In this document: one piece after another, positions 19,732-31,650 of the stretch
Layout: each line of letters opens with the position of its first letter
Numbering within the stretch: position 1 is the first letter of the stretch
DNA from: Anaspis maculata
Lineage: Eukaryota > Arthropoda > Insecta > Coleoptera > Scraptiidae
NCBI GenBank assembly: GCA_949128115.1
Contig: OX421961.1
Coordinates: 130,079,050-130,143,049, forward strand
Direction: 5' to 3'
DNA: 64,000 nucleotides
Program-made: the position numbers and the translations under genes
Notes under the pieces: generated by a model
Told to the model about the DNA's origin: nothing
What the model saw: only the letters and a program-made list of their open reading frames with translations
Databases searched by the model: none

Positions 19732-20839
19732 TTCGTTCGTCAGATGTTGCGTTTGGAACAAGTAGCTGCCAACATCAAAAGTGGTGACCGATCGTTTTAA
19801 AAGTCACGTGGGTTGAAGCCTGAAGTCACGTGGGTTGGAGCCTGGAGTCACGTGGGTTCAAACCTGAACTTTTTGGATAACAATTGTGTTTTTTTTTTCT
19901 ATATTTGTGTTCGTTCGTCAGATGTTGCGTTTGGAAAGAGTAGCTGCCAACTTCAAAAATGGTGACCGATCGTTTTCAAAGTCACGTGGGTTGAAGCCTG
20001 AAGTCACGTGAGTTGAAGCCTGAAGTCACGTGGGTTGAAGCCTGAAGTCACGTGGGTCAAAACCTGAACTTTTTGGATAACAATTGTGTCTTTTCTTTCA
20101 TATTTGTGTTCGTTCGTCAGATGTTGCGTTTGGAACAAGTAGCTGCCAACATCAAAAGTGGTGACCGATCGTTTTAAAAGTCACGTGGGTTGAAGCCTGA
20201 AGTCACGTGGGTTGGAGCCTGGAGTCACGTGGGTTCAAACCTGAAGTTTTTGGGTGACAATTGTGTCTTTTTTTCTATATTTGTGTTCGTTTGTCAGATG
20301 TTGCGTTTGGAACAAGTAGCTGCCAACATCAAAAGTGGTGACCGATCGTTTTAAAAGTCACGTGGGTTGAAGCCTGAAGTCACGTGGGTTGGAGCCTGGA
20401 GTCACGTGGGTTCAAACCTGAACTTTTTGGATAACAATTGTGTTTTTTTTTTCTATATTTGTGTTCGTTCGTCAGATGTTGCGTTTGGAAAGAGTAGCTG
20501 CCAACTTCAAAAATGGTGACCGATCGTTTTCAAAGTCACGTGGGTTGAAGCCTGAAGTCACGTGAGTTGAAGCCTGAAGTCACGTGGGTTGAAGCCTGAA
20601 GTCACGTGGGTCAAAACCTGAACTTTTTGGATAACAATTGTGTCTTTTCTTTCATATTTGTGTTCGTTCGTCAGATGTTGCGTTTGGAACAAGTAGCTGC
20701 CAACATCAAAAGTGGTGACCGATCGTTTTAAAAGTCACGTGGGTTGAAGCCTGAAGTCACGTGGGTTGGAGCCTGGAGTCACGTGGGTTCAAACCTGAAG
20801 TTTTTGGGTGACAATTGCGTCTTTTTTTCTATATTTGTG
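19732..20839 (+). repeat. Second pair of 554-bp trimers
   Basis: Landmarks at 19732, 19910, 20109, 20286, 20464, 20663 and 20840 reproduce the 178-199-177 pattern twice. The pair lies 2,194 bp downstream of the pair at 17,538, giving a larger repeat of about 2.2 kb. Confidence 0.85.
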
Positions 20840-21016
20840 TTCGTTTGTCAGATGTTGCGTTTGGAAAGAGTAGCTGCCAACTTCAAAAGTGGTGACCGAT
20901 CGTTTTAAAAGTCACGTGGGTTGAAGCCTGAAGTCACGTGGGTTGGAGCCTGGAGTCACGTGGGTTCAAACCTGAAGTTTTTGGGTGACAATTGTGTCTT
21001 TTTTTCTATATTTGTG

Positions 21017-23550
21017 TTCGTTCGTCAGATGTTGCGTTTGGAACAAGTAGCTGCCAACATCAGAAGTGGTGACCGATCGTTTCAAAAGTCACGTGGATCG
21101 AAGCCTGAAGTCACGTGGGTTGAAGCCTGAAGTCACGTGGGTTGGAGCCTGGAGTCACGTGGGTTCAAACCTGAAGTTTTTGGGTAACAATTGTGTTTTT
21201 TTTCTATATTTTGTTCGTTCGTCAGATGTTGCGTTTGGAAAGAGTAGCTGCCAACTTCAAAAGTGGTGACCGATCGTTTCAAAAGTCACGTGGGTTGAAG
21301 CCTGGAGTCACGTGGGTTGGGGCCTGGAGTCACGTGGGCTCAAACCAGAACTTTTTGGATAACAATTGTGTCTTTTTTTCTTTATTTGTGTTCGTTCGTC
21401 AGATGTTGCGTTTGGAAAGAGAATCTAACAACTTCAAAAGTGGTGACCGATCGTTTTCAAAGTCACGTGGGTTGAAGCCTGAAGTAACGTGGGTTGGAGC
21501 CTGAAGTCACGTGGGTTGAAACCTGAACTTTTTGGATAACAATTGTGTCTTTTCTTCCATATTTGTGTTCGTTCGTCAGATGTTGCGTTTGGAACAAGTA
21601 GCTGCCAACATCAAAAGTGGTGACCGATCGTTTTAAAAGTCACGTGGGTTGAAGCCTGAAGTCACGTGAGTTGGAGCCTGGAGTCACGTGGGTTCAAACC
21701 TGAACTTTTTGAATAACAATTCCGTCATTTTTGTTTTGATATTTGTGTTCGTTCGTCAGATGTTGCGTTTGGAACAAGTAGCTGCCATCTCCAAAAGTGG
21801 TGACCGATCGTTTTGAAAGTCACGTGGGTTGAAGCCTGGAGTCACGTGGGTTGAAGCCTGAAGTCACGTGGGTTGAAGCCTGAAATCACGTGGGTTAAAA
21901 CCTGAACTTTTTGGATAACAATTGTGTCTTTACTTCTATATTTGTGTTCGTTCGTCAGATGTTGCGTTTGGAACAAGTAGCTGCCAACATCAAAAGTGGT
22001 GACCGATCGTTTTAAAAGTCACGTGGGTTGAAGCCTAAAGTCACGTGGGTTGGAGCCTGGAGTCACGTGGGTTCAAACCTGAAGTTTTTGGGTGACAATT
22101 GTGTCTTTTTTTCTATATTTGTGTTCGTTCGTCAGATGTTGCGTTTGGAACAAGTAGCTGCCAACATCAGAAGTGGTGACCGATCGTTTTAAGAGTCACG
22201 TGGGTCGAAGCCTGAAGTCACGTGGGTTGGAGCCTGGAGTCACGTGGGTTCAAACCTGAACTTTTTGAATAACAATTTCGTCATTTCTTTTGATATTTGT
22301 TTTCGTTCGTCTGATGTTGCGTTTGGAACAAGTAGCTGCCAACTCCAAAAGTGGTGACCGATCGTTTTAAAAGTCACGTGGGTTGAAGCCTGAAGTCACG
22401 TGGGTTGAAGCCTGAAGTCACGTGGGTTAAAACCTGAACTTTTTGGATAACAATTGTGTCTTTACTTCTATATTTGTGTTCGTTCGTCAGATGTTGCGTT
22501 TGGAACAAGTAGCTGCCAACATCAAAAGTGGTGACCGATCGTTTTAAAAGTCACGTGGGTTGAAGCCTGAAGTCACGTGGGTTGGAGCCTGGAGTCACGT
22601 GGGTTCAAACCTGAACTTTTTGGATAACAATTGTGTTTTTTTTCTTCTATATTTGTGTTCGTTCGTCAGATGTTGCGTTTGGAAAGAGTAGCTGCCAACT
22701 TCAAAAATGGTGACCGATCGTTTTCAAAGTCACGTGGGTTGAAGCCTGAAGTCACGTGAGTTGAAGCCTGAAGTCACGTGGGTTGAAGCCTGAAGTCACG
22801 TGGGTCAAAACCTGAACTTTTTGGATAACAATTGTGTCTTTTCTTTCATATTTGTGTTCGTTCGTCAGATGTTGCGTTTGGAACAAGTAGCTGCCAACAT
22901 CAAAAGTGGTGACCGATCGTTCTAAAAGTCACGTGGGTTGAAGCCTGAAGTCACGTGGGTTGGAGCCTGGAGTCACGTGGGTTCAAACCTGAACTTTTTG
23001 AATAACAATTTTGTCATTTTTGTTTTGATATTTGTGTTCGTTCGTCAGATGTTGCGTTTGGAACAAGTAGCTGCCATCTCCAAAAGTGGTGACCGATCGT
23101 TTTGAAAGTCACGTGGGTTGAAGCCTGGAGTCACGTGGGCTGAAGCCTGAAGTCACGTGGGTTGAAGCCTGAAATCACGTGGGTTAAAACCTGAACTTTC
23201 TGGATAACAATTGTGTCTTTACTTCTATATTTGTGTTCGTTCGTCAGATGTTACGTTTGGAACAAGTAGCTGCCAACATCAAAAGTGGTGACCGATCGTT
23301 TTAAAAGTCACGTGGGTTGAAGCTTGAAGTCACGTGGGTTGGAGCCTGGAGTCACGTGGGTTCAATCCTGAACTTTTTGGATAACAATTGTGTCTTTTTT
23401 TATATATTTGTGTTCGTTCGTCAGATGTTGCGTTTGGTAAGGGTAGCAGCCAACTTCAAAAATGGTGACCGATCGTTTTCAAAGTCACGTGGGTTGGAGC
23501 CTGAAGTCACGTGGGTTGAAACCTGAAGTCACGTGGGTTAAAACCTGAAC
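21017..23550 (+). repeat. Copy 1 of a block repeated about 6.7 kb downstream
   Basis: A distinctive monomer order (GTTTTTTTTCTATATTTTGTTCG short spacer; then AGAGAATCTAACAACTTC; later the GAAGCTTGAAG and GGTAAGGGTAGCAGCC variants) occurs here and again from about 27,734 to 30,270, with an offset of 6,715-6,717 bp. The same starting monomers also occur at about 15,700, 34,230, 46,860 and 53,550. Confidence 0.75.
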
Positions 23551-23949
23551 TTTTTGGATAACAAATTTGTCTTTTCTTCTATATTTGTGTTCGTTCGTCA
23601 GATGTTGCGTTTGGAACAAGTAGCTGCCAACATCAAAAGTGGTGACCGATCGTTTTAAGAGTCACGTGGGTTGAAGCCTGAAGTCACGTGGGTTGGAGCC
23701 TGGAGTCATGTGGGTTCAAACCTGAACTTTTTGGATAACAATGGTGTCTTTTCTTCTATATTTGTGTTCGTTCGTCAGATGTTGCGTTTGGAACAAGTAG
23801 CTGCCAACATCAGAAGTGGTGACCGATCGTTTTAAAAGTCACGTGGGTTCAAGCCTGAAGTCACGTGGGTTGGAGCCTGGAGTCACGTGGGTTCAAACCT
23901 GAACTTTTTGGATAACAATTGTGTCTTTTTTTCTATTATTGTGTTCGTT

Positions 23950-25900
23950 CGTCAGATGTTGCGTTTGGAGAGAGTAGCTGCCAACTTCAAAAGTGGTGAC
24001 CGATCGTTCTCAAAGTCACGTGGGTTGAAGCCTGAAGTCACGTGGGTTGAAGCCTGAAGTAACGTGGGTTGAAGCCTGAAGTCACGTGGGTTAAAACCTG
24101 AACTTTTTGGATAACAATTGTGTCTTTTCTTCTATATTTGTGTTCGTTCGTCAGATGTTGCGTTTGGAACAAGTAGCTGCCAACATCAGAAGTGGTGACC
24201 GATCGTTTTAAAAGTCACGTGGGTCGAAGCCTGAAGTCACGTGGGTTGGAGCCTGGAGTCACGTGGGTTCAAACCTGAATTTTTTGAATAACAATTTCGT
24301 CATTTTTTTTTTATATTTGTGTTCGTTCGTCAGATTTTGCGTTTGGAACAAGTAGCTGCCAACTCCAAAAGTGGTGACCGATCGTTTCAAAAATCACGTG
24401 GGTTGAAGCCTGAAGTCACGTGGGTTGAAGCCTGAAGTCACGTGGGTTAAAACCCGAACTTTTTGGATAAAAATTGTGTCTTTACTTCTATATTTGTGTA
24501 AGTTCGTCAGATGTTGCGTTTGGAACAAGTAGCTGCCAACATCAAAAGCGGTGACCGATCGTTTTAAAAGTCACGTGGGTTGATGCCTGAAGTCACGTGG
24601 GTTGAAGCCTGGAGTCACGTGGGTTCAAACCTGAACTTTTTGGGTAACAATTGTGTCTTTTTTTCTATATTTGTGTTCGTTCGTCAGATGTTGCGTTTGG
24701 AAAGAGTAGCTGCCAACTTCAAAAGTGGTGACCGATCGTTTTAAAAGTCACGTGGGTTGAAGCCTGAAGTAACGTGGGTTGAAGCCTGAAGTCACGTGGG
24801 TTAAAACCTGAACTTTTTGGATAACAATTGTGTCTTTTCTTCTATATTTGTGTTCGTTCGTCAGATGTTGCGTTTGGAACAAGTAGCTGCCAACATCAGA
24901 AGTGGTGACCGATCGTTTTAAAAGTCACGTGGGTCGAAGCCTGAAGTCACGTGGGTTGAAGCCTAAAGTCACGTGGATTGAAGCCTGAAGTCACGTGGGT
25001 TAAAACCTGAACTTTTTGGATAACAATTGTGTCTTTTCTTATAAATTTGTGTTCGTTCGTCAGATGTTGCGTTTGGAAAGAGTAGCTGCCAACTTCAAAA
25101 GTGGTGACCGATCGTTTTCAAAGTCACGTGGGTTGAAGCCTGAAGTAACGTGGGTTGAAGCCTGAAGTCACGTGGGTTAAAACCTGAACTTTTTGGATAA
25201 CAATTGTGTCTTTTCTTCTATATTTGTGTTCGTTCGTCAGATGTTGCGTTTGGAACAAGTAGCTGCCAACATCAGAAGTGGTGACCGATCGTTTCAAAAG
25301 TCACGTGGGTCGAAGCCTGAAGTCACGTGGGTTGGAGCCTGGAGTCACGTGGGTTCAAACCTGAACTTTTTGAATAACAATTTCGTCATTTTTTTTTGAT
25401 ATTTGTGTTCGTTCGTCTGATGTTGCGTTTGGAACAAGTAGCTGCCAACTCCAAAAGTGGTGACCGATCGTTTTAAAAGTCACGTGGGTTGAAGCCTGAA
25501 GTCACGTGGGTTAAAACCTGGACTTTTTGGATAACAATTGTGTCTTTACTTCTATATTGGTGTTCGTTCGTCAGATGTTGCGTTTGGAACAAGTAGCTGC
25601 CAACATCAAAAGTGGTGACCGATCGTTTTAAAAGTCACGTGGGTTGAAGCCTGAAGTCACGTGGGTTGAAGCCTGATGTCACGTGGGTTGAAACCTGAAC
25701 TTTTTGGATAACAATTGTGTCTTTACTTCTATATTTGTGTTCGTTCGTCAGATGTTGCGTTTGGAACAAGTAGCTGCCAACATCAAAAGTGGTGACCAAT
25801 CGTTTTAAAAGTCACGTGGGTTGAAGCCTGAAGTCACGTGGGTTGGAGCCTGGAGTCACGTGGGTTCAAACCAGAACTTTTTGGATAACAATTGTGTCTT
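23950..25900 (+). repeat. Block duplicated at about 47,250-49,200 (offset about 23.3 kb)
   Basis: The rare spacer TTTGTGTAAGTTCGTCAG occurs only at about 24,499 and 47,791, in the same monomer context. The offset is 23,292 before and 23,314 after a 22-bp unit that is present in the right copy only. Landmarks at 25,193 and 48,507 agree. Confidence 0.78.
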
Positions 25901-28900
25901 TTTTTCTTTATTTGTGTTCGTTCGTCAGATGTTGCGTTTGGAAAGAGAATCTAACAACTTCAAAAGTGGTGACCGATCGTTTTCAAAGTCACGTGGGTTG
26001 AAGCCTGAAGTAACGTGGGTTGGAGCCTGAAGTCACGTGGGTTAAAACCTGAACTTTTTGGATAACAATTGTGTCTTTTCTTCCATATTTGTGTTCGTTC
26101 GTCAGATGTTGCGTTTGGAACAAGTAGCTGCCAACATCAAAAGTGGTGACCGATCGTTTTAAAAGTCACGTGGGGTGAAGCCTGAAGTCACGTGGGTTGG
26201 AGCCTGGAGTCACGTGGGTTCAAACCTGAACTTTTTGAATAACAATTTCGTCATTTCTTTTGATATTTTTTTTCGTTCGTCTGATGTTGCGTTTGGAACA
26301 AGTAGCTGCCAACTCCAAAAGTGGTGACCGATCGTTTTGAAAGTCACGTGGGTTGAAGCCTGAAGTCACGTGGGTTGAAGCCTGAAGTAACGTGGGTTGA
26401 AGCCTGGAGTCACGTGGGTTAAAACCTGAACTTTTTAGATAACAATTGTGTCTTTACTTCTATATTTGTGTTCGTTCGTCAGATGTTGCGTTTGGAACAA
26501 GTAGCTGCCAACATCAAAAGTGGTGACCGATCGTTTTAAAAGTCACGTGGGTTGAAGCCTGAAGTCACGTGGGTTGGAGCCTGGAGTCACGTGGGTTCAA
26601 ACCTGAAGTTTTTGGGTGACAATTGTGTATTTTTTTCTATATTTGTGTTCGTTCGTCAGATGTTGCGTTTGGAACAAGTAGCTGCCAACATCAGAAGTGG
26701 TGACCGATCGTTTTAAAAGTCACGTGGGTCGAAGCCTGAAGTCACGTGGGTTGGAGCCTGGAGTCACGTGGGTTCAAACCTGAACTTTTTGAATAACAAT
26801 TTCGTCATTTCTTTTGATATTTGTTTTCGTTCGTCTGATGTTGCGTTTGGAACAAGTAGCTGCCAACTCCAAAAGTGGTGACCGATCGTTTCAAAAGTCA
26901 CGTGGGTTGAAGCCTGAAGTCACGTGGGTTGAAGCCTGAAGTCACGTGGGTTAAAACCTGAACTTTTTGGATAACAATTGTGTCTTTACTTCTATATTTG
27001 TGTTCGTTCGTCAGATGTTGCGTTTGGAACAAGTAGCTGCCAACATCAAAAGTGGTGACTGATCGTTTTAAAAGTCACGTGGGTTGAAGCCTGAAGTCAC
27101 GTGGGTTGGAGCCTGGAGTCACGTGGGTTCAAACCTGAACTTTTTGGATAACAATTGTGTTTTTTTTTTCTATATTTGTGTTCGTTCGTCAGATGTTGCG
27201 TTTGGAAAGAGTAGCTGCCAACTTCAAAAATGGTGACCGATCGTTTTCAAAGTCACGTGGGTTGAAGCCTGAAGTCACGTGAGTTGAAGCCTGAAGTCAC
27301 GTGGGTTGAAGCCTGAAGTCACGTGGGTCAAAACCTGAACTTTTTGGATAACAATTGTGTCTTTTCTTTCATATTTGTGTTCGTTCGTCAGATGTTGCGT
27401 TTGGAACAAGTAGCTGCCAACATCAAAAGTGGTGACCGATCGTTTTAAAAGTCACGTGGGTTGAAGCCTGAAGTCACGTGGGTTGGAGCCTGGAGTCACG
27501 TGGGTTCAAACCTGAAGTTTTTGGGTGACAATTGTGTCTTTTTTTCTATATTTGTGTTCGTTTGTCAGATGTTGCGTTTGGAAAGAGTAGCTGCCAACTT
27601 CAAAAGTGGTGACCGATCGTTTTAAAAGTCACGTGGGTTGAAGCCTGAAGTAACGTGGGTTGAAGCCTGGAGTCACGTGGGTTAAAACCTGAACTTTTTG
27701 GATGACAATTGTGTCTTTTCTTCTGTATTTGTGTTCGTTCGTCAGATGTTGCGTTTGGAACAAGTAGCTGCCAACATCAGAAGTGGTGACCGATCGTTTC
27801 AAAAGTCACGTGGGTCGAAGCCTGAAGTCACGTGGGTTGAAGCCTGGAGTCACGTGGGTTGGAGCCTGGAGTCACGTGGGTTCAAACCTGAAGTTTTTGG
27901 GTAACAATTGTGTTTTTTTTCTATATTTTGTTCGTTCGTCAGATGTTGCGTTTGGAAAGAGTAGCTGCCAACTTCAAAAGTGGTGACCGATCGTTTCAAA
28001 AGTCACGTGGGTTGAAGCCTAGAGTCACGTGGGTTGGGGCCTGGAGTCACGTGGGCTCAAACCAGAACTTTTTGGATAACAATTGTGTCTTTTTTTCTTT
28101 ATTTGTGTTCGTTCGTCAGATGTTGCGTTTGGAAAGAGAATCTAACAACTTCAAAAGTGGTGACCGATCGTTTTCAAAGTCACGTGGGTTGAAGCCTGAA
28201 GTAACGTGGGTTGGAGCCTGAAGTCACGTGGGTTAAAACCTGAACTTTTTGGATAACAATTGTGTCTTTTCTTCCATATTTGTGTTCGTTCGTCAGATGT
28301 TGCGTTTGGAACAAGTAGCTGCCAACATCAAAAGTGGTGACCGATCGTTTTAAAAGTCACGTGGGTTGAAGCCTGAAGTCACGTGAGTTGGAGCCTGGAG
28401 TCACGTGGGTTCAAACCTGAACTTTTTGAATAACAATTCCGTCATTTTTGTTTTGATATTTGTGTTCGTTCGTCAGATGTTGCGTTTGGAACAAGCAGCT
28501 GCCATCTCCAAAAGTGGTGACCGATCGTTTTAAAAGTCACGTGGGTTGAAGCCTGGAGTCACGTGGGTTGAAGCCTGAAGTCACGTGGGTTGAAGCCTGA
28601 AATCACGTGGGTTAAAACCTGAACTTTTTGGATAACAATTGTGTCTTTACTTCTATATTTGTGTTCGTTCGTCAGATGTTGCGTTTGGAACAAGTAGCTG
28701 CCAACATCAAAAGTGGTGACCGATCGTTGTGAAAGTCACGTGGGTTGAAGCCTGAAGTCACGTGGGTTGGAGCCTGGAGTCACGTGGGTTCAAACCTGAA
28801 GTTTTTGGGTGACAATTGTGTCTTTTTTTCTATATTTGTGTTCGTTCGTCAGATGTTGCGTTTGGAACAAGTAGCTGCCAACATCAGAAGTGGTGACCGA

Positions 28901-29399
28901 TCGTTTTAAAAGTCACGTGGGTCGAAGCCTGAAGTCACGTGGGTTGGAGCCTGGAGTCACGTGGGTTCAAACCTGAACTTTTTGAATAACAATTTCGTCA
29001 TTTCTTTTGATATTTGTTTTCGTTCGTCTGATGTTGCGTTTGGAACAAGTAGCTGCCAACTCCAAAAGTGGTGACCGATCGTTTTCAAAGTCACGTGGGT
29101 TGAAGCCTGAAGTCACGTGGGTTGGGGCCTGAAGTCACGTGGGTTAAAACCTGAACTTTTTGGATAACAATTGTGTCTTTACTTCTATATTTGTGTTCGT
29201 TCGTCAGATGTTGCGTTTGGAACAAGTAGCTGCCAACATCAAAAGTGGTGACCGATCGTTTTAAAAGTCACGTGGGTTGAAGCCTGAAGTCACGTGGGTT
29301 GGAGCCTGGAGTCACGTGGGTTCAAACCTGAACTTTTTGGATAACAATTGTGTTTTTTTTTTCTATATTTGTGTTCGTTCGTCAGATGTTGCGTTTGGA

Positions 29400-31650
29400 A
29401 AGAGTAGCTGCCAACTTCAAAAATGGTGACCGATCGTTTTCAAAGTCACGTGGGTTGAAGCCTGAAGTCACGTGAGTTGAAGCCTGAAGTCACGTGGGTT
29501 GAAGCCTGAAGTCACGTGGGTCAAAACCTGAACTTTTTGGATAACAATTGTGTCTTTTCTTTCATATTTGTGTTCGTTCGTCAGATGTTGCGTTTGGAAC
29601 AAGTAGCTGCCAACATCAAAAGTGGTGACCGATCGTTTTAAAAGTCACGTGGGTTGAAGCCTGAAGTCACGTGGGTTGGAGCCTGGAGTCACGTGGGTTC
29701 AAACCTGAACTTTTTGAATAACAATTTTGTCATTTTTTTTTGATATTTGTGTTCGTTCGTCAGATGTTGCGTTTGGAACAAGTAGCTGCCATCTCCAAAA
29801 GTGGTGACCGATCGTTTTGAAAGTCACGTGGGTTGAAGCCTGGAGTCACGTGGGCTGAAGCCTGAAGTCACGTGGGTTGAAGCCTGAAATCACGTGGGTT
29901 AAAACCTGAACTTTCTGGATAACAATTGTGTCTTTACTTCTATATTTGTGTTCGTTCGTCAGATGTTACGTTTGGAACAAGTAGCTGCCAACATCAAAAG
30001 TGGTGACCGATCGTTTTAAAAGTCACGTGGGTTGAAGCTTGAAGTCACGTGGGTTGGAGCCTGGAGTCACGTGGGTTCAATCCTGAACTTTTTGGATAAC
30101 AATTGTGTCTTTTTTATATATTTGTGTTCGTTCGTCAGATGTTGCGTTTGGTAAGGGTAGCAGCCAACTTCAAAAATGGTGACCGATCGTTTTCAAAGTC
30201 ACGTGGGTTGGAGCCTGAAGTCACGTGGGTTGAAACCTGAAGTCACGTGGGTTAAAACCTGAACTTTTTGGATAACAAATTTGTCTTTTCTTCTATATTT
30301 GTGTTCGTTCGTCAGATGTTGCGTTTGGAACAAGTAGCTGCCAACATCAGAAGTGGTGACCGATCGTTTTAAAAGTCACGTGGGTTCAAGCCTGAAGTCA
30401 CGTGGGTTGGAGCCTGGAGTCACGTGGGTTCAAACCTGAACTTTTTGGATAACAATTGTGTCTTTTTTTCTATATTTGTGTTCGTTCGTCAGATGTTGCG
30501 TTTGGAGAGAGTAGCTGCCAACTTCAAAAGTGGTGACCGATCGTTCTCAAAGTCACGTGGGTTGGAGCCTGAAGTCACGTGGGTTGAAGCCTGAAGTAAC
30601 GTGGGTTGAAGCCTGAAGTCACGTGGGTTAAAACCTGAACTTTTTGGATAACAATTGTGTCTTTTCTTCTATATTTGTGTTCGTTCGTATGATGTTGCGT
30701 TTGGAACAAGTAGCTGCCAACATCAGAAGTGGTGACCGATCGTTTTAAAAGTCACGTGGGTCGAAGCCTGAAGTCACGTGGGTTGGAGCCTGGAGTCACG
30801 TGGGTTAAAACCTGAATTTTTTGAATAACAATTTCGTCATTTTTTTTTATATTTGTGTTCGTTCGTCAGATTTTGCGTTTGGAACAAGTAGCTGCCAACT
30901 CCAAAAGTGGTGACCGATCGTTTTAAAAATCACGTGGGTTGAAGCCTGAAGTCACGTGGGTTGAAGCCTGAAGTCACGTGGGTTAAAACCCGAACTTTTT
31001 GGATAAAAATTGTGTCTTTACTTCTATATTTGTGTTCGTTCGTCAGATGTTGCGTTTGGAACAAGTAGCTGCCAACATCAGAAGTGGTGACCGATCGTTT
31101 CAAAAGTCACGTGGGTCGAAGCCTGAAGTCACGTGGGTTGGAGCCTGGAGTCACGTGGGTTCAAACCTGAACTTTTTGAATAACAATTTCGTCATTTTTT
31201 TTTGATATTTGTGTTCGTTCGTCTGATGTTGCGTTTGGAACAAGTAGCTGCCAACTCCAAAAGTGGTGGCCGATCGTTTTAAAAGTCACGTGGGTTGAAG
31301 CCTGAAGTCACGTGGGTTAAAACCTGGACTTTTTGGATAACAATTGTGTCTTTACTTCTATATTGGTGTTCGTTCGTCAGATGTTGCGTTTGGAACAAGT
31401 AGCTGCCAACATCAAAAGTGGTGACCGATCGTTTTAAAAGTCACGTGGGTTGAAGCCTGAAGTCACGTGGGTTGAAGCCTGATGTCACGTGGGTTGAAAC
31501 CTGAACTTTTTGGATAACAATTGTGTCTTTACTTCTATATTTGTGTTCGTTCGTCAGATGTTGCGTTTGGAGCAAGTAGCTGCCAACATCAAAAGTGGTG
31601 ACCAATCGTTTTAAAAGTCACGTGGGTTGAAGCCTGAAGTCACGTGGGTT
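29400..31650 (+). repeat. Block duplicated at 49,260-51,510 (offset 19,857)
   Basis: The order of rare variants, including a TTTTTTATATATTTGTG spacer, GGTAAGGGTAGCAGCC, GTTCGTATGATG and the AGATTTTGCG monomer, is the same in both places. Example landmarks are 29,404 with 49,261 and 30,999 with 50,856. Confidence 0.8.
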
